From: an uncultured Clostridia bacterium
GTDB lineage: Bacteria > Bacillota > Clostridia > Lachnospirales > Lachnospiraceae
Assembly (NCBI GenBank): GCA_947088195.1
Contig: CAMUFS010000023.1
Coordinates: forward strand, 1-17,278
Length of the DNA: 17,278 nt
Direction of reading: 5' to 3'
In this document: piece by piece, positions 1-6,714 of the stretch
Position numbering within the stretch: the stretch's first letter is position 1
Layout of the letters: every line of letters begins with the position of its first letter
Made by a program: the position numbers and the translations under genes
Notes under the pieces: model-generated
What the model was told of the DNA's origin: nothing
Seen by the model: only the letters and a program-made list of their open reading frames with translations
The model's database searches: none

Positions 1-851
1 GTCTCCTTTCCCACACAATCTGTCATAACATTGATATAAACCTGACGCATACGTTCTGACTGCACAATAACTCTATCTGCGTTCATCACGCCCGGAACTG
101 TACAAAAATGTGCCATACTTTCCACTGCCTTTTTATTATCAGGATCAACTTCGTCCAATATAAAATATGGTACATATACTAACATATCTGTAAGCTTCTT
201 TAAATTATCTGAAAAAAAATACGGTGGCACGCTTGTGACAAAATTACAATTATCATATGGATTATGTATAAAAATTACATCTGGCTTTCGAGTCTCAAAA
301 TCATAATCTTTATACCACATCACAGGAACGTTCTTCGGATATTGTTTTCCTTCATAATGCACCTGACGAAAAGTCCCATCAGGATTCTTATCATAATATG
401 GAACCGGTATCACATAGGCATCACAATCGGGATCTTTTGTGGCAGCCTTCCAAATACTTTCCAAAGAATCCCACATAGAGGCTTTATAAGGGAGAAATAC
501 CACTTCTGCACGTGCCTTGATGCCATTTCTAATACTATTCTCAATTTGAATCTGCAATCGCTGCAATCTTTTATAAATCTTGTCTACATTCAGCTCCAAC
601 CCCTGCACAAGCTCTTCGTATATCTGGTAAACTACCTCACAATATTTTTCCAAAATTGGGATTGTCTCACAATCTTCCCCCTCGGTGCCCTCAATAAGTT
701 CTCCCAATTTCATTGCACCTTCCTGGCACTGTTCCAACAGCACAAGAGCAGCCTCTCGCTTTCCTTCTGCCACCACTCTCCCTATTTCACTATGTGCCTC
801 CATAAGCAGCCCTGCAAATTCCTCCGCCTGCCTTTTCTGTGCCTTTCTCAT
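1..851 (-). CDS. CDP-glycerol glycerophosphotransferase-like protein, N-terminal part (partial)
   Basis: The reading frame is open from an ATG at 851 to the window edge, giving 283 residues with no stop; the C-terminal part lies outside. An SD-like run of G (GGGGGA) precedes the ATG by about 5 bases. The first ~100 residues are charged and probably helical (MRKAQKRQAEEF, then Glu/Leu-rich). After this comes an alpha/beta region with EVVFLPYKASMWDSLESIW, DAYVIPVPYYDKNPDG and DVIFIHNPYDN. From memory these stretches are typical of Lachnospiraceae proteins annotated as CDP-glycerol glycerophosphotransferase family, which are linked to teichoic-acid-like or glycan polymers at the cytoplasmic face of the membrane. 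The catalytic C-terminal half cannot be seen, so the exact reaction is open. It lies downstream of the TnpB-like gene on the same strand after a ~420-base gap. I see no convincing promoter in that gap. Family assignment is moderate; the gene itself is secure. Confidence 0.72.
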   Translation of the reverse strand, partial: MRKAQKRQAEEFAGLLMEAHSEIGRVVAEGKREAALVLLEQCQEGAMKLGELIEGTEGEDCETIPILEKYCEVVYQIYEELVQGLELNVDKIYKRLQRLQIQIENSIRNGIKARAEVVFLPYKASMWDSLESIWKAATKDPDCDAYVIPVPYYDKNPDGTFRQVHYEGKQYPKNVPVMWYKDYDFETRKPDVIFIHNPYDNCNFVTSVPPYFFSDNLKKLTDMLVYVPYFILDEVDPDNKKAVESMAHFCTVPGVMNADRVIVQSERMRQVYINVMTDCVGKE

Positions 852-998
852 ACAAATCCCCCAATTACTGTAAGTCTGCCATCTTAAACACGATAGCTCT
901 GCAGAAACACCTTAAATAATAAAATACATACACTTTATAAAAAACTAACCTCTATCTCTAAAAATTTCTTATCTCTTTTTTTAAATAAGGCATATTGG

Positions 999-1021
999 TC
1001 ATTTTAATCAAATCAAAATGA
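999..1021. repeat. Inverted repeat / hairpin 3' of TnpB-like gene
   Basis: TCATTTTAAT and ATCAAAATGA pair across a 3-base loop, giving a 10-base stem with one mismatch on the plus strand; that position is a G-U wobble in minus-strand RNA. It lies two bases from the next hairpin. No T-run follows on the minus strand. It may be part of a non-coding RNA scaffold or a transposon end; neither can be proved here. Confidence 0.6.
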
Positions 1022-1022
1022 T

Positions 1023-1038
1023 GCAGATAAGCATCTGC
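1023..1038. repeat. Perfect hairpin 3' of TnpB-like gene
   Basis: GCAGAT and ATCTGC form a perfect 6-base stem around a 4-base loop. Together with the neighbouring hairpin at 999-1021 it makes a tandem stem-loop pair about 240 bases past the TnpB-like stop codon. Confidence 0.6.
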
Positions 1039-1274
1039 TTCGCTCCCTGCTACATCATATTAAACATATGTTCACAGAGTCTTGGCATACCCAATACACA
1101 GCCCATCTATCACTGTCTTCTAATGCCGTCTCATTTTTTCTATATCATGAACCCGCTGCCCAGTCCTAACTAGAAGAAAATCTATACCTCTCCATATCAG
1201 GTCAAATCCCAGCTAACCACCAGAATATATCTAAGCTGCTGTTCTTTTGATCACTTATAAAGTTCCATCCAAAG

Positions 1275-2585
1275 TTATATTTCTTTTCCACTCACTCCGC
1301 GATTTTTAACATTCCGTGCCGTGTTCATTTTCTCTTCTGCCATATAGCCACAAGCTGGACAAAGAAACATTCCATTCTCCTTCTGCCCAACTGCACCACA
1401 ATTACTGCAATCTATACTTATATCCTTTCCAAATACCTCTATAATCGTCACTGACTGTTCCCGACATTTCTGAATTAAGCGCTTTCTAATATACCCTCTC
1501 TGCCACATCGTCATAAAAAAATTCACTTGCTTAACCGAACCAGAAACCTTTGCCTTAGGCAGCTTTGCAAGATAAATGACTCTTGGCTTCTCCTGCCTCA
1601 AGAAACAATTTAGCTCTTGATTAATATAGCTGTGAAACTGTTCCTCCATACGATGTTTTTTCGCCTGATATTTTTTCCGTCCGGGCTCTGTCTCTCGATT
1701 GCTATTATACTTTCCCGTCTGTATCCTCACCCAATCTGAATAGGTCCTCTGGTACTCTCCCAACCGTTCTCCATAGACATGTCCGCTATCCGTCGTAAGC
1801 ATAGTACGCACTCCAACAGCAATCCCTATCTCTGCTATATAATCCCTATTCCTTCTCACCCTTACATCTACAGGTACTTTGATCTCCAATTTTCCCTGTT
1901 CTGGATACAACTGAATCGAAAGCTGACGCTTATATTGATGACTATCTGTCAAAGAAATAAAAACACGCTTTCGCTTTTCCTTTATGGAAATATAAATTCC
2001 TCCATCTCCATAGCGATACGCTCTCTCTGCTATCGAAAACCCTTCTGCCTTGTCTGTGTGAGGTCTGACAAGATTCCGCCTCACCTGCCTGCGGATATAC
2101 TTATCCAATCTTTGTGTATCAATATCCTCTGCCAATTTCTCATACTGCTTTTGCATAGCCTCAGGTAGCTTTACGGTGGTATGACACAAAATAGCTTCCA
2201 ATACAGCTGTTCCCTTTAACACAAATCTCAGATAATGCTTTTCCCTATCATTCAGATCCTCTCTTTTCGCAATATGTGCAAGAATCTTTGTCTTTGCCTG
2301 CGTCCACTGGCACTTTATATCTCCCAGAGCATCAAACACAGCCAGATAAAAATACACTGCTGGCAGCCCCAGTTCATCTCTTAACCCACTGTCAGTCATC
2401 TCATTTTGTACTGTATAACCCGGATACAGCTTGCCAAGACTTCCAATTCCGCCATAACGCTGATACACATAATTCTTTACTTTGTTATAATCCTTTGCAA
2501 TCTCACAAAGCTTATCCATACTATCCTTTGGTATCGGATCTTTGCTATACTGGCGAACTGTCTTGCAAACCCTCTCTGCCTGCAT
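1275..2585 (-). CDS. TnpB-family protein with apparently inactivated RuvC site (TldR-like candidate)
   Basis: A 436-residue protein. The ATG at 2585 is preferred because AAGGAAGGG lies just upstream; an in-frame GTG at 2615 lacks a good SD. The C-terminal half has the TnpB/Cas12 RuvC layout. The first RuvC block reads IGIAVGVR near residue 256, where active TnpB has GIDxG. The second reads RVIYLAKL near 340, where Glu is expected. A zinc ribbon CSNC...CPAC has Cys at about 393, 396, 409 and 412. The last block reads AEEKMNTARNV, where active proteins have DRDxNAAxN, so Lys419 sits at the catalytic Asp. All three acids therefore appear lost (Ala256, Ala340, Lys419), while the zinc ribbon and the NTARN motif remain. 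The second block is the least certain alignment. No TnpA or serine recombinase lies nearby. Known nuclease-dead TnpB relatives (TldR) act as RNA-guided repressors; that role here is inference. The alternative is a mere transposon relic, though the intact frame argues against decay. Confidence 0.88.
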   Translation of the reverse strand: MQAERVCKTVRQYSKDPIPKDSMDKLCEIAKDYNKVKNYVYQRYGGIGSLGKLYPGYTVQNEMTDSGLRDELGLPAVYFYLAVFDALGDIKCQWTQAKTKILAHIAKREDLNDREKHYLRFVLKGTAVLEAILCHTTVKLPEAMQKQYEKLAEDIDTQRLDKYIRRQVRRNLVRPHTDKAEGFSIAERAYRYGDGGIYISIKEKRKRVFISLTDSHQYKRQLSIQLYPEQGKLEIKVPVDVRVRRNRDYIAEIGIAVGVRTMLTTDSGHVYGERLGEYQRTYSDWVRIQTGKYNSNRETEPGRKKYQAKKHRMEEQFHSYINQELNCFLRQEKPRVIYLAKLPKAKVSGSVKQVNFFMTMWQRGYIRKRLIQKCREQSVTIIEVFGKDISIDCSNCGAVGQKENGMFLCPACGYMAEEKMNTARNVKNRGVSGKEI

Positions 2586-2617
2586 ATTCCCTTCCTTTTT
2601 CACAAAACCTTGCACAA

Positions 2618-2647
2618 CCTTTGCTAAAAGTGTACTTTTTGCAAAGG
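2618..2647. repeat. 30-base palindrome upstream of TnpB-like gene (copy 1)
   Basis: CCTTTGCTAAAAG and CTTTTTGCAAAGG flank a 4-base centre (TGTA), with one mismatch in 13 arm positions. It lies 33 bases upstream of the preferred TnpB-like start and overlaps the alternative upstream region. A diverged second copy sits 139 bases further upstream at 2757-2786. It could be a protein operator or a hairpin in the 5' leader. Confidence 0.72.
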
Positions 2648-2717
2648 TACCATCCTTGTAGATCTTTTGGTGAAAATTACTAGGAAAAATGTATGAATTT
2701 TATTGCTTTTTTAACAA

Positions 2718-2754
2718 ATTTGTAGTAAACTTACAAATGGTTACGCAAATAACC
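2718..2754. repeat. Two small abutting inverted repeats
   Basis: ATTTGTA and TACAAAT form a perfect 7-base stem around seven bases (2718-2738). This is directly followed by GGTTA and TAACC, a perfect 5-base stem around six bases (2739-2754). The pair abuts the larger palindrome at 2757-2786, so three inverted repeats are packed into about 70 bases. Confidence 0.55.
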
Positions 2755-2756
2755 AC

Positions 2757-2786
2757 CTTTTGCAGAAAGTACACTTTTTGTAAAAG
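2757..2786. repeat. 30-base palindrome upstream of TnpB-like gene (copy 2)
   Basis: CTTTTGCAGAAAG and CTTTTTGTAAAAG flank the centre TACA, with two mismatched arm positions. It is clearly related to copy 1: over the 25 bases 2766-2790 compared with 2627-2651, 20 match and all five differences are transitions. The shared core is ACTTTTTGYAAARGTA. Shorter echoes (TTTTTGTAAA) occur near 2868-2898. Confidence 0.7.
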
Positions 2787-3027
2787 TATCTTTCAGAATA
2801 CTCAAAATATATTGATTTTCCGTGTAATCTATAATGTTATTTTCTTAAAACATACCCTTATTTATATTTTTTGTAAAATACGAATCATTTTTGTAAAGGG
2901 TCCGCGCAAAGAATTGTCTATAATCCTCCGTCACTAAGCGGGAGCGCGGTGACGGAGGACTGCGTTCTCTGTGCGGACCTCTCTTAAAAATGACTACACC
3001 GCTTTCTTTAACTATCAAAAATCACAA
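2787..3027. other. Intergenic region between the repeat cluster and the spoIVB terminator
   Basis: No supported gene. It holds AT-rich sequence with echoes of the TTTTTGTAAA motif, then the GC-rich nested palindrome at 2899-2979. A promoter for the TnpB-like gene is expected somewhere in 2620-2900 on the minus strand, but I found no pair of boxes good enough to call. Confidence 0.5.
2899..2979. repeat. 81-base nested palindrome (MITE/REP-like or structured RNA)
   Basis: The outer arms GGTCCGCGCA (2899-2908) and TGTGCGGACC (2970-2979) pair with one G-T wobble. The inner arms TCCTCCGTCAC (2924-2934) and GTGACGGAGGA (2949-2959) pair perfectly over 11 bases around a GC-rich 14-base loop. The GC content stands out against the AT-rich flanks. 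No T-run follows on either strand, so it is not a typical terminator, and no direct target duplication is obvious at its edges. A small mobile repeat or a structured RNA element fits best. Confidence 0.7.
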
Positions 3028-3070
3028 ATAAAAAAGAAGAGAGCCTATCCCACAGATATTTCTCTCTTCT
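3028..3070 (-). terminator. Rho-independent terminator after spoIVB
   Basis: On the minus strand a 9-base perfect stem (AGAAGAGAG with CTCTCTTCT) around an 18-base loop is followed by a run of T (TTTTTATTT). It starts about 23 bases after the spoIVB stop codon, so it should end the spoIVB transcript before the accessory region. Confidence 0.85.
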
Positions 3071-3092
3071 CTTTTCTATATGATTTTCTCTC

Positions 3093-4370
3093 TCAATGTG
3101 ACAGCATATTTTCAATAAAGATCCCATATCCCTTAGTAGAATCCTGAACAAACACATGTGTCACTGCACCGATTAGCTTCCCATCCTGTATAATAGGCGA
3201 TCCACTCATTCCCTGAACAATTCCATTGGTTTTCTCCAACAGTTCCTCATCCACAATACGTATCTCCATTCCTTTATTGACATTATTTGGCGAGTGATCT
3301 ATTTTTGTGATTCTTATTTCATAATCTTTCAGTTCCTCATCCACCTTACAGCGCACATAAGCCTGTCCCGTTTTTACTTCCTGCCGCAGACCAATGTCCA
3401 TATATTCATATCCGGCCATAGCAAGAAGCTCCTGCTCTGCTGTGCCGAAGATTCCCTGCGCTGTATTCTCCTCTATCTTTCCAAGAAGGGCTCCATCCTG
3501 ATAATTAATAATACCAGATAAACCACCGGGTGCGCCCGCTTCTCCTTTGATAATAGACAAAATCTTCGCCTCATAGAGCTTTCCATATGAGCTGTCCAAA
3601 AGCATACCTGTATCCACATCACTCACTCCATGACCGAGACCGCCAAATTTTCCGTCTGTTGTGACAAAGGTTAGCGTGCCGATTCCCTGTGCATCATCCC
3701 GCACCCAGATACCAAGCTTATAATCACCGTTGCCAGTCTGGATCGGTGAAAGTGCCACGCGCATTCGCTCCCCATTTCTTCTGATGGTGAGCAGCAGATC
3801 TTCACCGCCAGAAGCTGCCACAGCATGGATCAAATCATTTTTGGATGTGACGGCAACTCCATTGATCTCCTCAATATAATCACCAGATTTCACCAGCGCA
3901 TAGGCAGGCTCCACAATAGAGCCAGAGGTGTCTGTAAGTCTCGCTGTACCGATCACTAAAATTCCATCTGTCTCCAAATAGATTCCTACCGGAAACCCAC
4001 ATGGGATCACCTGTGTCTCCTCGATAACCGACACTTCTATATCTTTGATGGGAAAAAGCCCAAAGAGCTTCATGGTAATAATGTGTGTTCCCATATCAGA
4101 GGACTGCATGGTAAAGGAATCGGTGAGATTTAAGGTAATTTCATTCTGCGGAATATTGGACTTTCCGCTGAAGGATACCTGCTTATCTTTACAGGTGATT
4201 TCAGCAGAAAGAGGAAGATGGAAATTAAATTCTTCCCGTTCATGGACAACGACATGTATTTTATCAGGTATCGCATGATTGATATAAGAATAAATCACAT
4301 ACCCGGTATACAAGGATGCTATAATGGCAATAATGCACAAAATTCTCCGATACCATAGTCTCGCTTTCAT
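3093..4370 (-). CDS. spoIVB: SpoIVB serine peptidase (stage IV sporulation protein B)
   Basis: A 425-residue S55-family serine peptidase that, in known sporulators, is secreted from the forespore into the intermembrane space and triggers pro-sigma-K processing by cleaving SpoIVFA. An N-terminal membrane anchor spans about residues 9-30. A PDZ domain lies at about 120-210 (GDYIEEINGVAV). The peptidase domain carries His247 in GGLGHGVSD, Asp374 in MEIRIVDEE and Ser389 in GMSGSPI. Each is 11 residues after the known B. subtilis triad (His236, Asp363, Ser378), so the site is intact. The start at 4370 has a perfect SD (GGAGG, 5 bases upstream); an in-frame ATG at 4469 would add an atypical leader overlapping the recN terminator. 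It sits alone between two terminators downstream of recN, as usual in Clostridia. The spo0A gene normally next to it is absent here. Confidence 0.96.
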   Translation of the reverse strand: MKARLWYRRILCIIAIIASLYTGYVIYSYINHAIPDKIHVVVHEREEFNFHLPLSAEITCKDKQVSFSGKSNIPQNEITLNLTDSFTMQSSDMGTHIITMKLFGLFPIKDIEVSVIEETQVIPCGFPVGIYLETDGILVIGTARLTDTSGSIVEPAYALVKSGDYIEEINGVAVTSKNDLIHAVAASGGEDLLLTIRRNGERMRVALSPIQTGNGDYKLGIWVRDDAQGIGTLTFVTTDGKFGGLGHGVSDVDTGMLLDSSYGKLYEAKILSIIKGEAGAPGGLSGIINYQDGALLGKIEENTAQGIFGTAEQELLAMAGYEYMDIGLRQEVKTGQAYVRCKVDEELKDYEIRITKIDHSPNNVNKGMEIRIVDEELLEKTNGIVQGMSGSPIIQDGKLIGAVTHVFVQDSTKGYGIFIENMLSH

Positions 4371-4459
4371 CTTTCCTCCATTCTGCCATATTATGGCACA
4401 ATCTACAATTAAACACTTGTGCGCTGGGCAGCTTCCTTTCGGTGCCCGTGCGCATAATG

Positions 4460-4489
4460 AAAAGGACATCCAGTCTGGAATGTCCTTTT
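4460..4489 (-). terminator. Hairpin terminator after recN
   Basis: AAAAGGACAT and ATGTCCTTTT form a perfect 10-base stem around a 10-base loop that itself can pair (CCA with TGG). T-rich tails occur on both strands, so it may work in both directions. It lies 33 bases past the recN stop and about 90 bases before the spoIVB start, which suggests spoIVB is transcribed separately. Confidence 0.8.
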
Positions 4490-4522
4490 TAGTATATGAG
4501 AAAATATGAAATTCACTCTAGT

Positions 4523-6202
4523 TTATTTTGTTCTTTTTGCCAATTCCTTCATTTCTTTTGCGCTGTTAAGCACTGTGTCCGTGATCTGCGTTCCGCCAAT
4601 TATTCTTGCAAGCTCACCAATGCTTTCTTCCTCGCCAAGTTTTCGAATCTGTGTTACCGTCTTTCCGGTTATAACCTTTTTTTCTATTAGATAATGATTA
4701 TCTGCCATCGCTGCAATCTGCGGAAGATGCGTGATGCATAAAACTTGACAGCCCTTGGCAATCTGAGACAATTTTCCTGCCACAAGCTGCGCTGTAATTC
4801 CACTGATTCCTGTATCAATCTCATCAAAGATCAATGTCTCAACACCATCTTGATTGGATAAGATTGTCTTAATAGCCAGCATAATACGCGAAAGCTCACC
4901 GCCGGAGGCTATCTTTTCAAGCGGTTTGATTGACTCGCCCGGATTGGTTGATATTAAAAATTCGGCACTGTCAAAACCGTTTTTAGAAGGCTTCTCCATT
5001 TTGTCAAAGGCGATCGCAAACTGTACTTGAAGGAAATTCAGCTCTGAGAGTGCCTGAACAATCTTTTTTTCCAGATCCCTTGCCGCCTCTTTTCGAATGT
5101 CAGACAGTTCTTCACAACAGATAAGCAGCGCTCTCTCTTTTTCTGATAGATCTTGTTCTGCCTTTGCCTTCTGTGCCTCATAATCCTGAAAGAAAGCAAG
5201 TCGCTCCTCTTTTTCCTCGCGGTATTTTATTATATCTGGAATCGTTGCACCGTATTTGTCCTCCAAGCGGTGAATGAGATTGAGGCGCTCTTGTGTATGT
5301 AGAAATTCCTCCTCATTAAATTCCAGATTCTGCATATAGTTAGACAATTCTCTTGATACATCACTTAACATAGACTCTAGCTCAGAGAGCTGATCGGATA
5401 GATCAGAAAGCTCCTCGTCATATTCTGCCACGGAGGATATTTCTTTTACGGCATAGCCAAGCTGCTCCCCTGCACCTATGGATGTGTCACTGCTGATACA
5501 CTCATGCACATGCCCCACAGCTTCCATAATGCGCCTGCTGTTGGATGCCTTTTTGTACCATGCAGTCAGATTTTCCTCCTCATCCTCCTGAAGCTGCGCC
5601 TCCTCTATCTCTTTTATCTCAAATGCAAGAAAAGAGCACTCCCTTTGCCTCTGCTCATCATCGATCGCAAATTCATTCAATCGTCCCTTTGCCTGTATAT
5701 ATAATTCATATGCCTTGGAAAGCCGTTCCTTCACTTCTGCTGCCTTTTTTCCGGCAAACTCATCCACAATTTCAAGGTGCTTTGCCTTGTCAAGCAATGA
5801 CTGATGCTCATGTTGTCCGTGAATATCCAGCAAAAGCCCCGTGATCTGCCTAAGCTGGGCAGCAGACACCGTCTCACCGTTCACCTTGCTGATGCTTCTT
5901 CCCTGAACCAGCTTTCTGGTAATCAATACCTCTCCCTCTGTCTCAAAGACAATATCCATCGACGCGAGTGCCTGCCGGATCGCTGGGCTTTCCACCTCAA
6001 ATATCAGCTCCACCAAAGCATACTCCTCATCCTTTCGGATCAGATCCTTATCTGCTTTTTTTCCAAGAGCGAGATCCACCGATCCCATCAAAAGAGACTT
6101 TCCTGCCCCCGTCTCTCCCGTTAATATATTTAACCCCTTTTGAAATTCTACTCCTGCCTCATCAATTAATGCCAGATTCTTTACATACAGACTCCGTAAC
6201 AT
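4523..6202 (-). CDS. recN: DNA repair ATPase RecN
   Basis: A 559-residue SMC-like protein that acts early at double-strand breaks on the nucleoid. Walker A is GETGAGKS (residues 29-36). The ABC signature ASGGELSRIMLAIK spans 432-445 and Walker B LIFDEID spans about 457-463. Between them lies a long, charged coiled-coil region (about 150-370), as in the family. The length matches the usual 550-580 residues. The start at 6202 gives the conserved opening MLRSLYVKNLALID and has AAAGGAG seven bases upstream; the frame extends further upstream to 6259 without family similarity. It follows argR by 40 bases and is probably the last gene of the nusB-recN operon. Confidence 0.97.
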   Translation of the reverse strand: MLRSLYVKNLALIDEAGVEFQKGLNILTGETGAGKSLLMGSVDLALGKKADKDLIRKDEEYALVELIFEVESPAIRQALASMDIVFETEGEVLITRKLVQGRSISKVNGETVSAAQLRQITGLLLDIHGQHEHQSLLDKAKHLEIVDEFAGKKAAEVKERLSKAYELYIQAKGRLNEFAIDDEQRQRECSFLAFEIKEIEEAQLQEDEEENLTAWYKKASNSRRIMEAVGHVHECISSDTSIGAGEQLGYAVKEISSVAEYDEELSDLSDQLSELESMLSDVSRELSNYMQNLEFNEEEFLHTQERLNLIHRLEDKYGATIPDIIKYREEKEERLAFFQDYEAQKAKAEQDLSEKERALLICCEELSDIRKEAARDLEKKIVQALSELNFLQVQFAIAFDKMEKPSKNGFDSAEFLISTNPGESIKPLEKIASGGELSRIMLAIKTILSNQDGVETLIFDEIDTGISGITAQLVAGKLSQIAKGCQVLCITHLPQIAAMADNHYLIEKKVITGKTVTQIRKLGEEESIGELARIIGGTQITDTVLNSAKEMKELAKRTK

Positions 6203-6242
6203 AATTCTGCTCCTTTCCGTTCTCTCTAAGCCGCATAAAATG

Positions 6243-6701
6243 TTACTTTTTATTAACAATCAGCCGTCTGATCCTGTCCATCACCGGCAGTGCATCTTCC
6301 TTTGTTCGAATTGCAGCCATAATTGTGTCATCTCCTGCAATGCATCCCACAATTTCCCTCCACTCCATGGAGTCCAACGCTGCCGCCACCGCCATCGCCA
6401 TGCCGGACACCGTCTTAATCACCAAAATATTTTCTGCTCTGTCTATGGACACAAAACCATCCCGCAAAACTCGCAGATACTTATCGCTCATCTCCAAGTC
6501 GGAGCTCTGCACTATAATATATTTCTGCTTTCCATCCTCATTTGTCATCTTCATTAGCTTCAGATCCCTGATATCTCTGGAAACTGTCGCCTGCGTCACC
6601 TTGAAGCCTTCCTTCATCAGCCTGTCGGCAAGGTCATCTTGTGTCTCTATATCAAACTTATTAATTAATTCAATAATCTTGTTCTGTCTGGCTATCTTCA
6701 A
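6243..6701 (-). CDS. argR: Arginine repressor ArgR
   Basis: A 152-residue transcription factor that senses arginine and controls arginine synthesis and breakdown genes as a hexamer. The N-terminal winged helix contains TQDDLADRLMKEGFKVTQA and TVSRDIRDLKL, the DNA-reading part. The C-terminal half has GMAMAVAAALDSMEW and GCIAGDDTIMAAIRT, matching the oligomerisation and arginine-binding region (GDDT). I choose a TTG start at 6701: it gives the usual opening (KIARQNKIIELI) and has AGAGGAGAG seven bases upstream. An ATG at 6722 is in frame but has a poor SD, and the codons after it are the SD itself. The start lies 13 bases after the nadK stop. The nadK-argR-recN order is classic for Clostridia and Bacilli. 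Confidence 0.95.
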   Translation of the reverse strand: MKIARQNKIIELINKFDIETQDDLADRLMKEGFKVTQATVSRDIRDLKLMKMTNEDGKQKYIIVQSSDLEMSDKYLRVLRDGFVSIDRAENILVIKTVSGMAMAVAAALDSMEWREIVGCIAGDDTIMAAIRTKEDALPVMDRIRRLIVNKK

Positions 6702-6714
6702 AGCTGTCTCTCCT

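Larger units (their letters stand above)
958..1272 (-). pseudogene. Possible decayed coding remnant, unidentified
   Basis: One minus-strand frame starting just after the TnpB-like stop reads like protein in several blocks: WRGIDFLLVRTGQRVHDIEK, then VIDGLCIGYAKTL, then YDVAGSEADAYLHHFDLIKM, ending in a TAG at 958. The blocks are interrupted by six in-frame stops, so nothing functional can be made from it. I do not recognise the family. The pattern could be a fossil of a gene inactivated by point mutations, or chance in a structured non-coding region. The last block overlaps the hairpins at 999-1038. Confidence 0.28.
852..1274. other. Intergenic gap between the TnpB-like gene and the envelope gene
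   Basis: About 420 AT-rich bases with no intact gene on either strand. It holds two adjacent perfect or near-perfect hairpins (999-1021 and 1023-1038) and a minus-strand reading frame that looks protein-like but is broken by stops (about 958-1272). No T-run follows either hairpin on the minus strand, so neither is a clear terminator. In TnpB systems the guide RNA is usually encoded at the 3' end of the gene and just beyond it, so this is where such an RNA would be expected. No guide can be named from the sequence alone. Confidence 0.6.

Noticed and set aside
264..887. Plus-strand 207-codon frame
   Set aside because: It lies antisense to the glycerophosphotransferase-like frame, whose protein matches a known family; the plus-strand protein is low-complexity and unlike any family.
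2276..2683. Plus-strand 135-codon frame opposite the start of the TnpB-like gene
   Set aside because: Shadow of the minus-strand gene; no SD and no family features.
2627..2790. CRISPR array or iteron set
   Set aside because: Only two clear copies, imperfect and 139 bases apart, with no regular spacers and no cas or rep gene.
2689..2937. Plus-strand 82-codon frame with an ATG and a weak AGGA upstream
   Set aside because: It is Phe/Ile/Lys-rich as expected of AT-rich non-coding DNA, overlaps the inverted repeats and the nested palindrome, and shows no recognisable family.
2899..2979. Nested palindrome as a terminator
   Set aside because: No T-run on either side, and spoIVB already has a clear terminator at 3028-3070.
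4391..4430. Forespore (sigma-G type) promoter for spoIVB
   Set aside because: A CATAATA sequence resembles a sigma-G -10 box, but no matching -35 box is at the right distance; expected biologically, but not supported enough to annotate.
4371..4469. Longer spoIVB start at 4469
   Set aside because: The extra 33 residues have no family similarity and run into the recN terminator, while the ATG at 4370 has a perfect SD.
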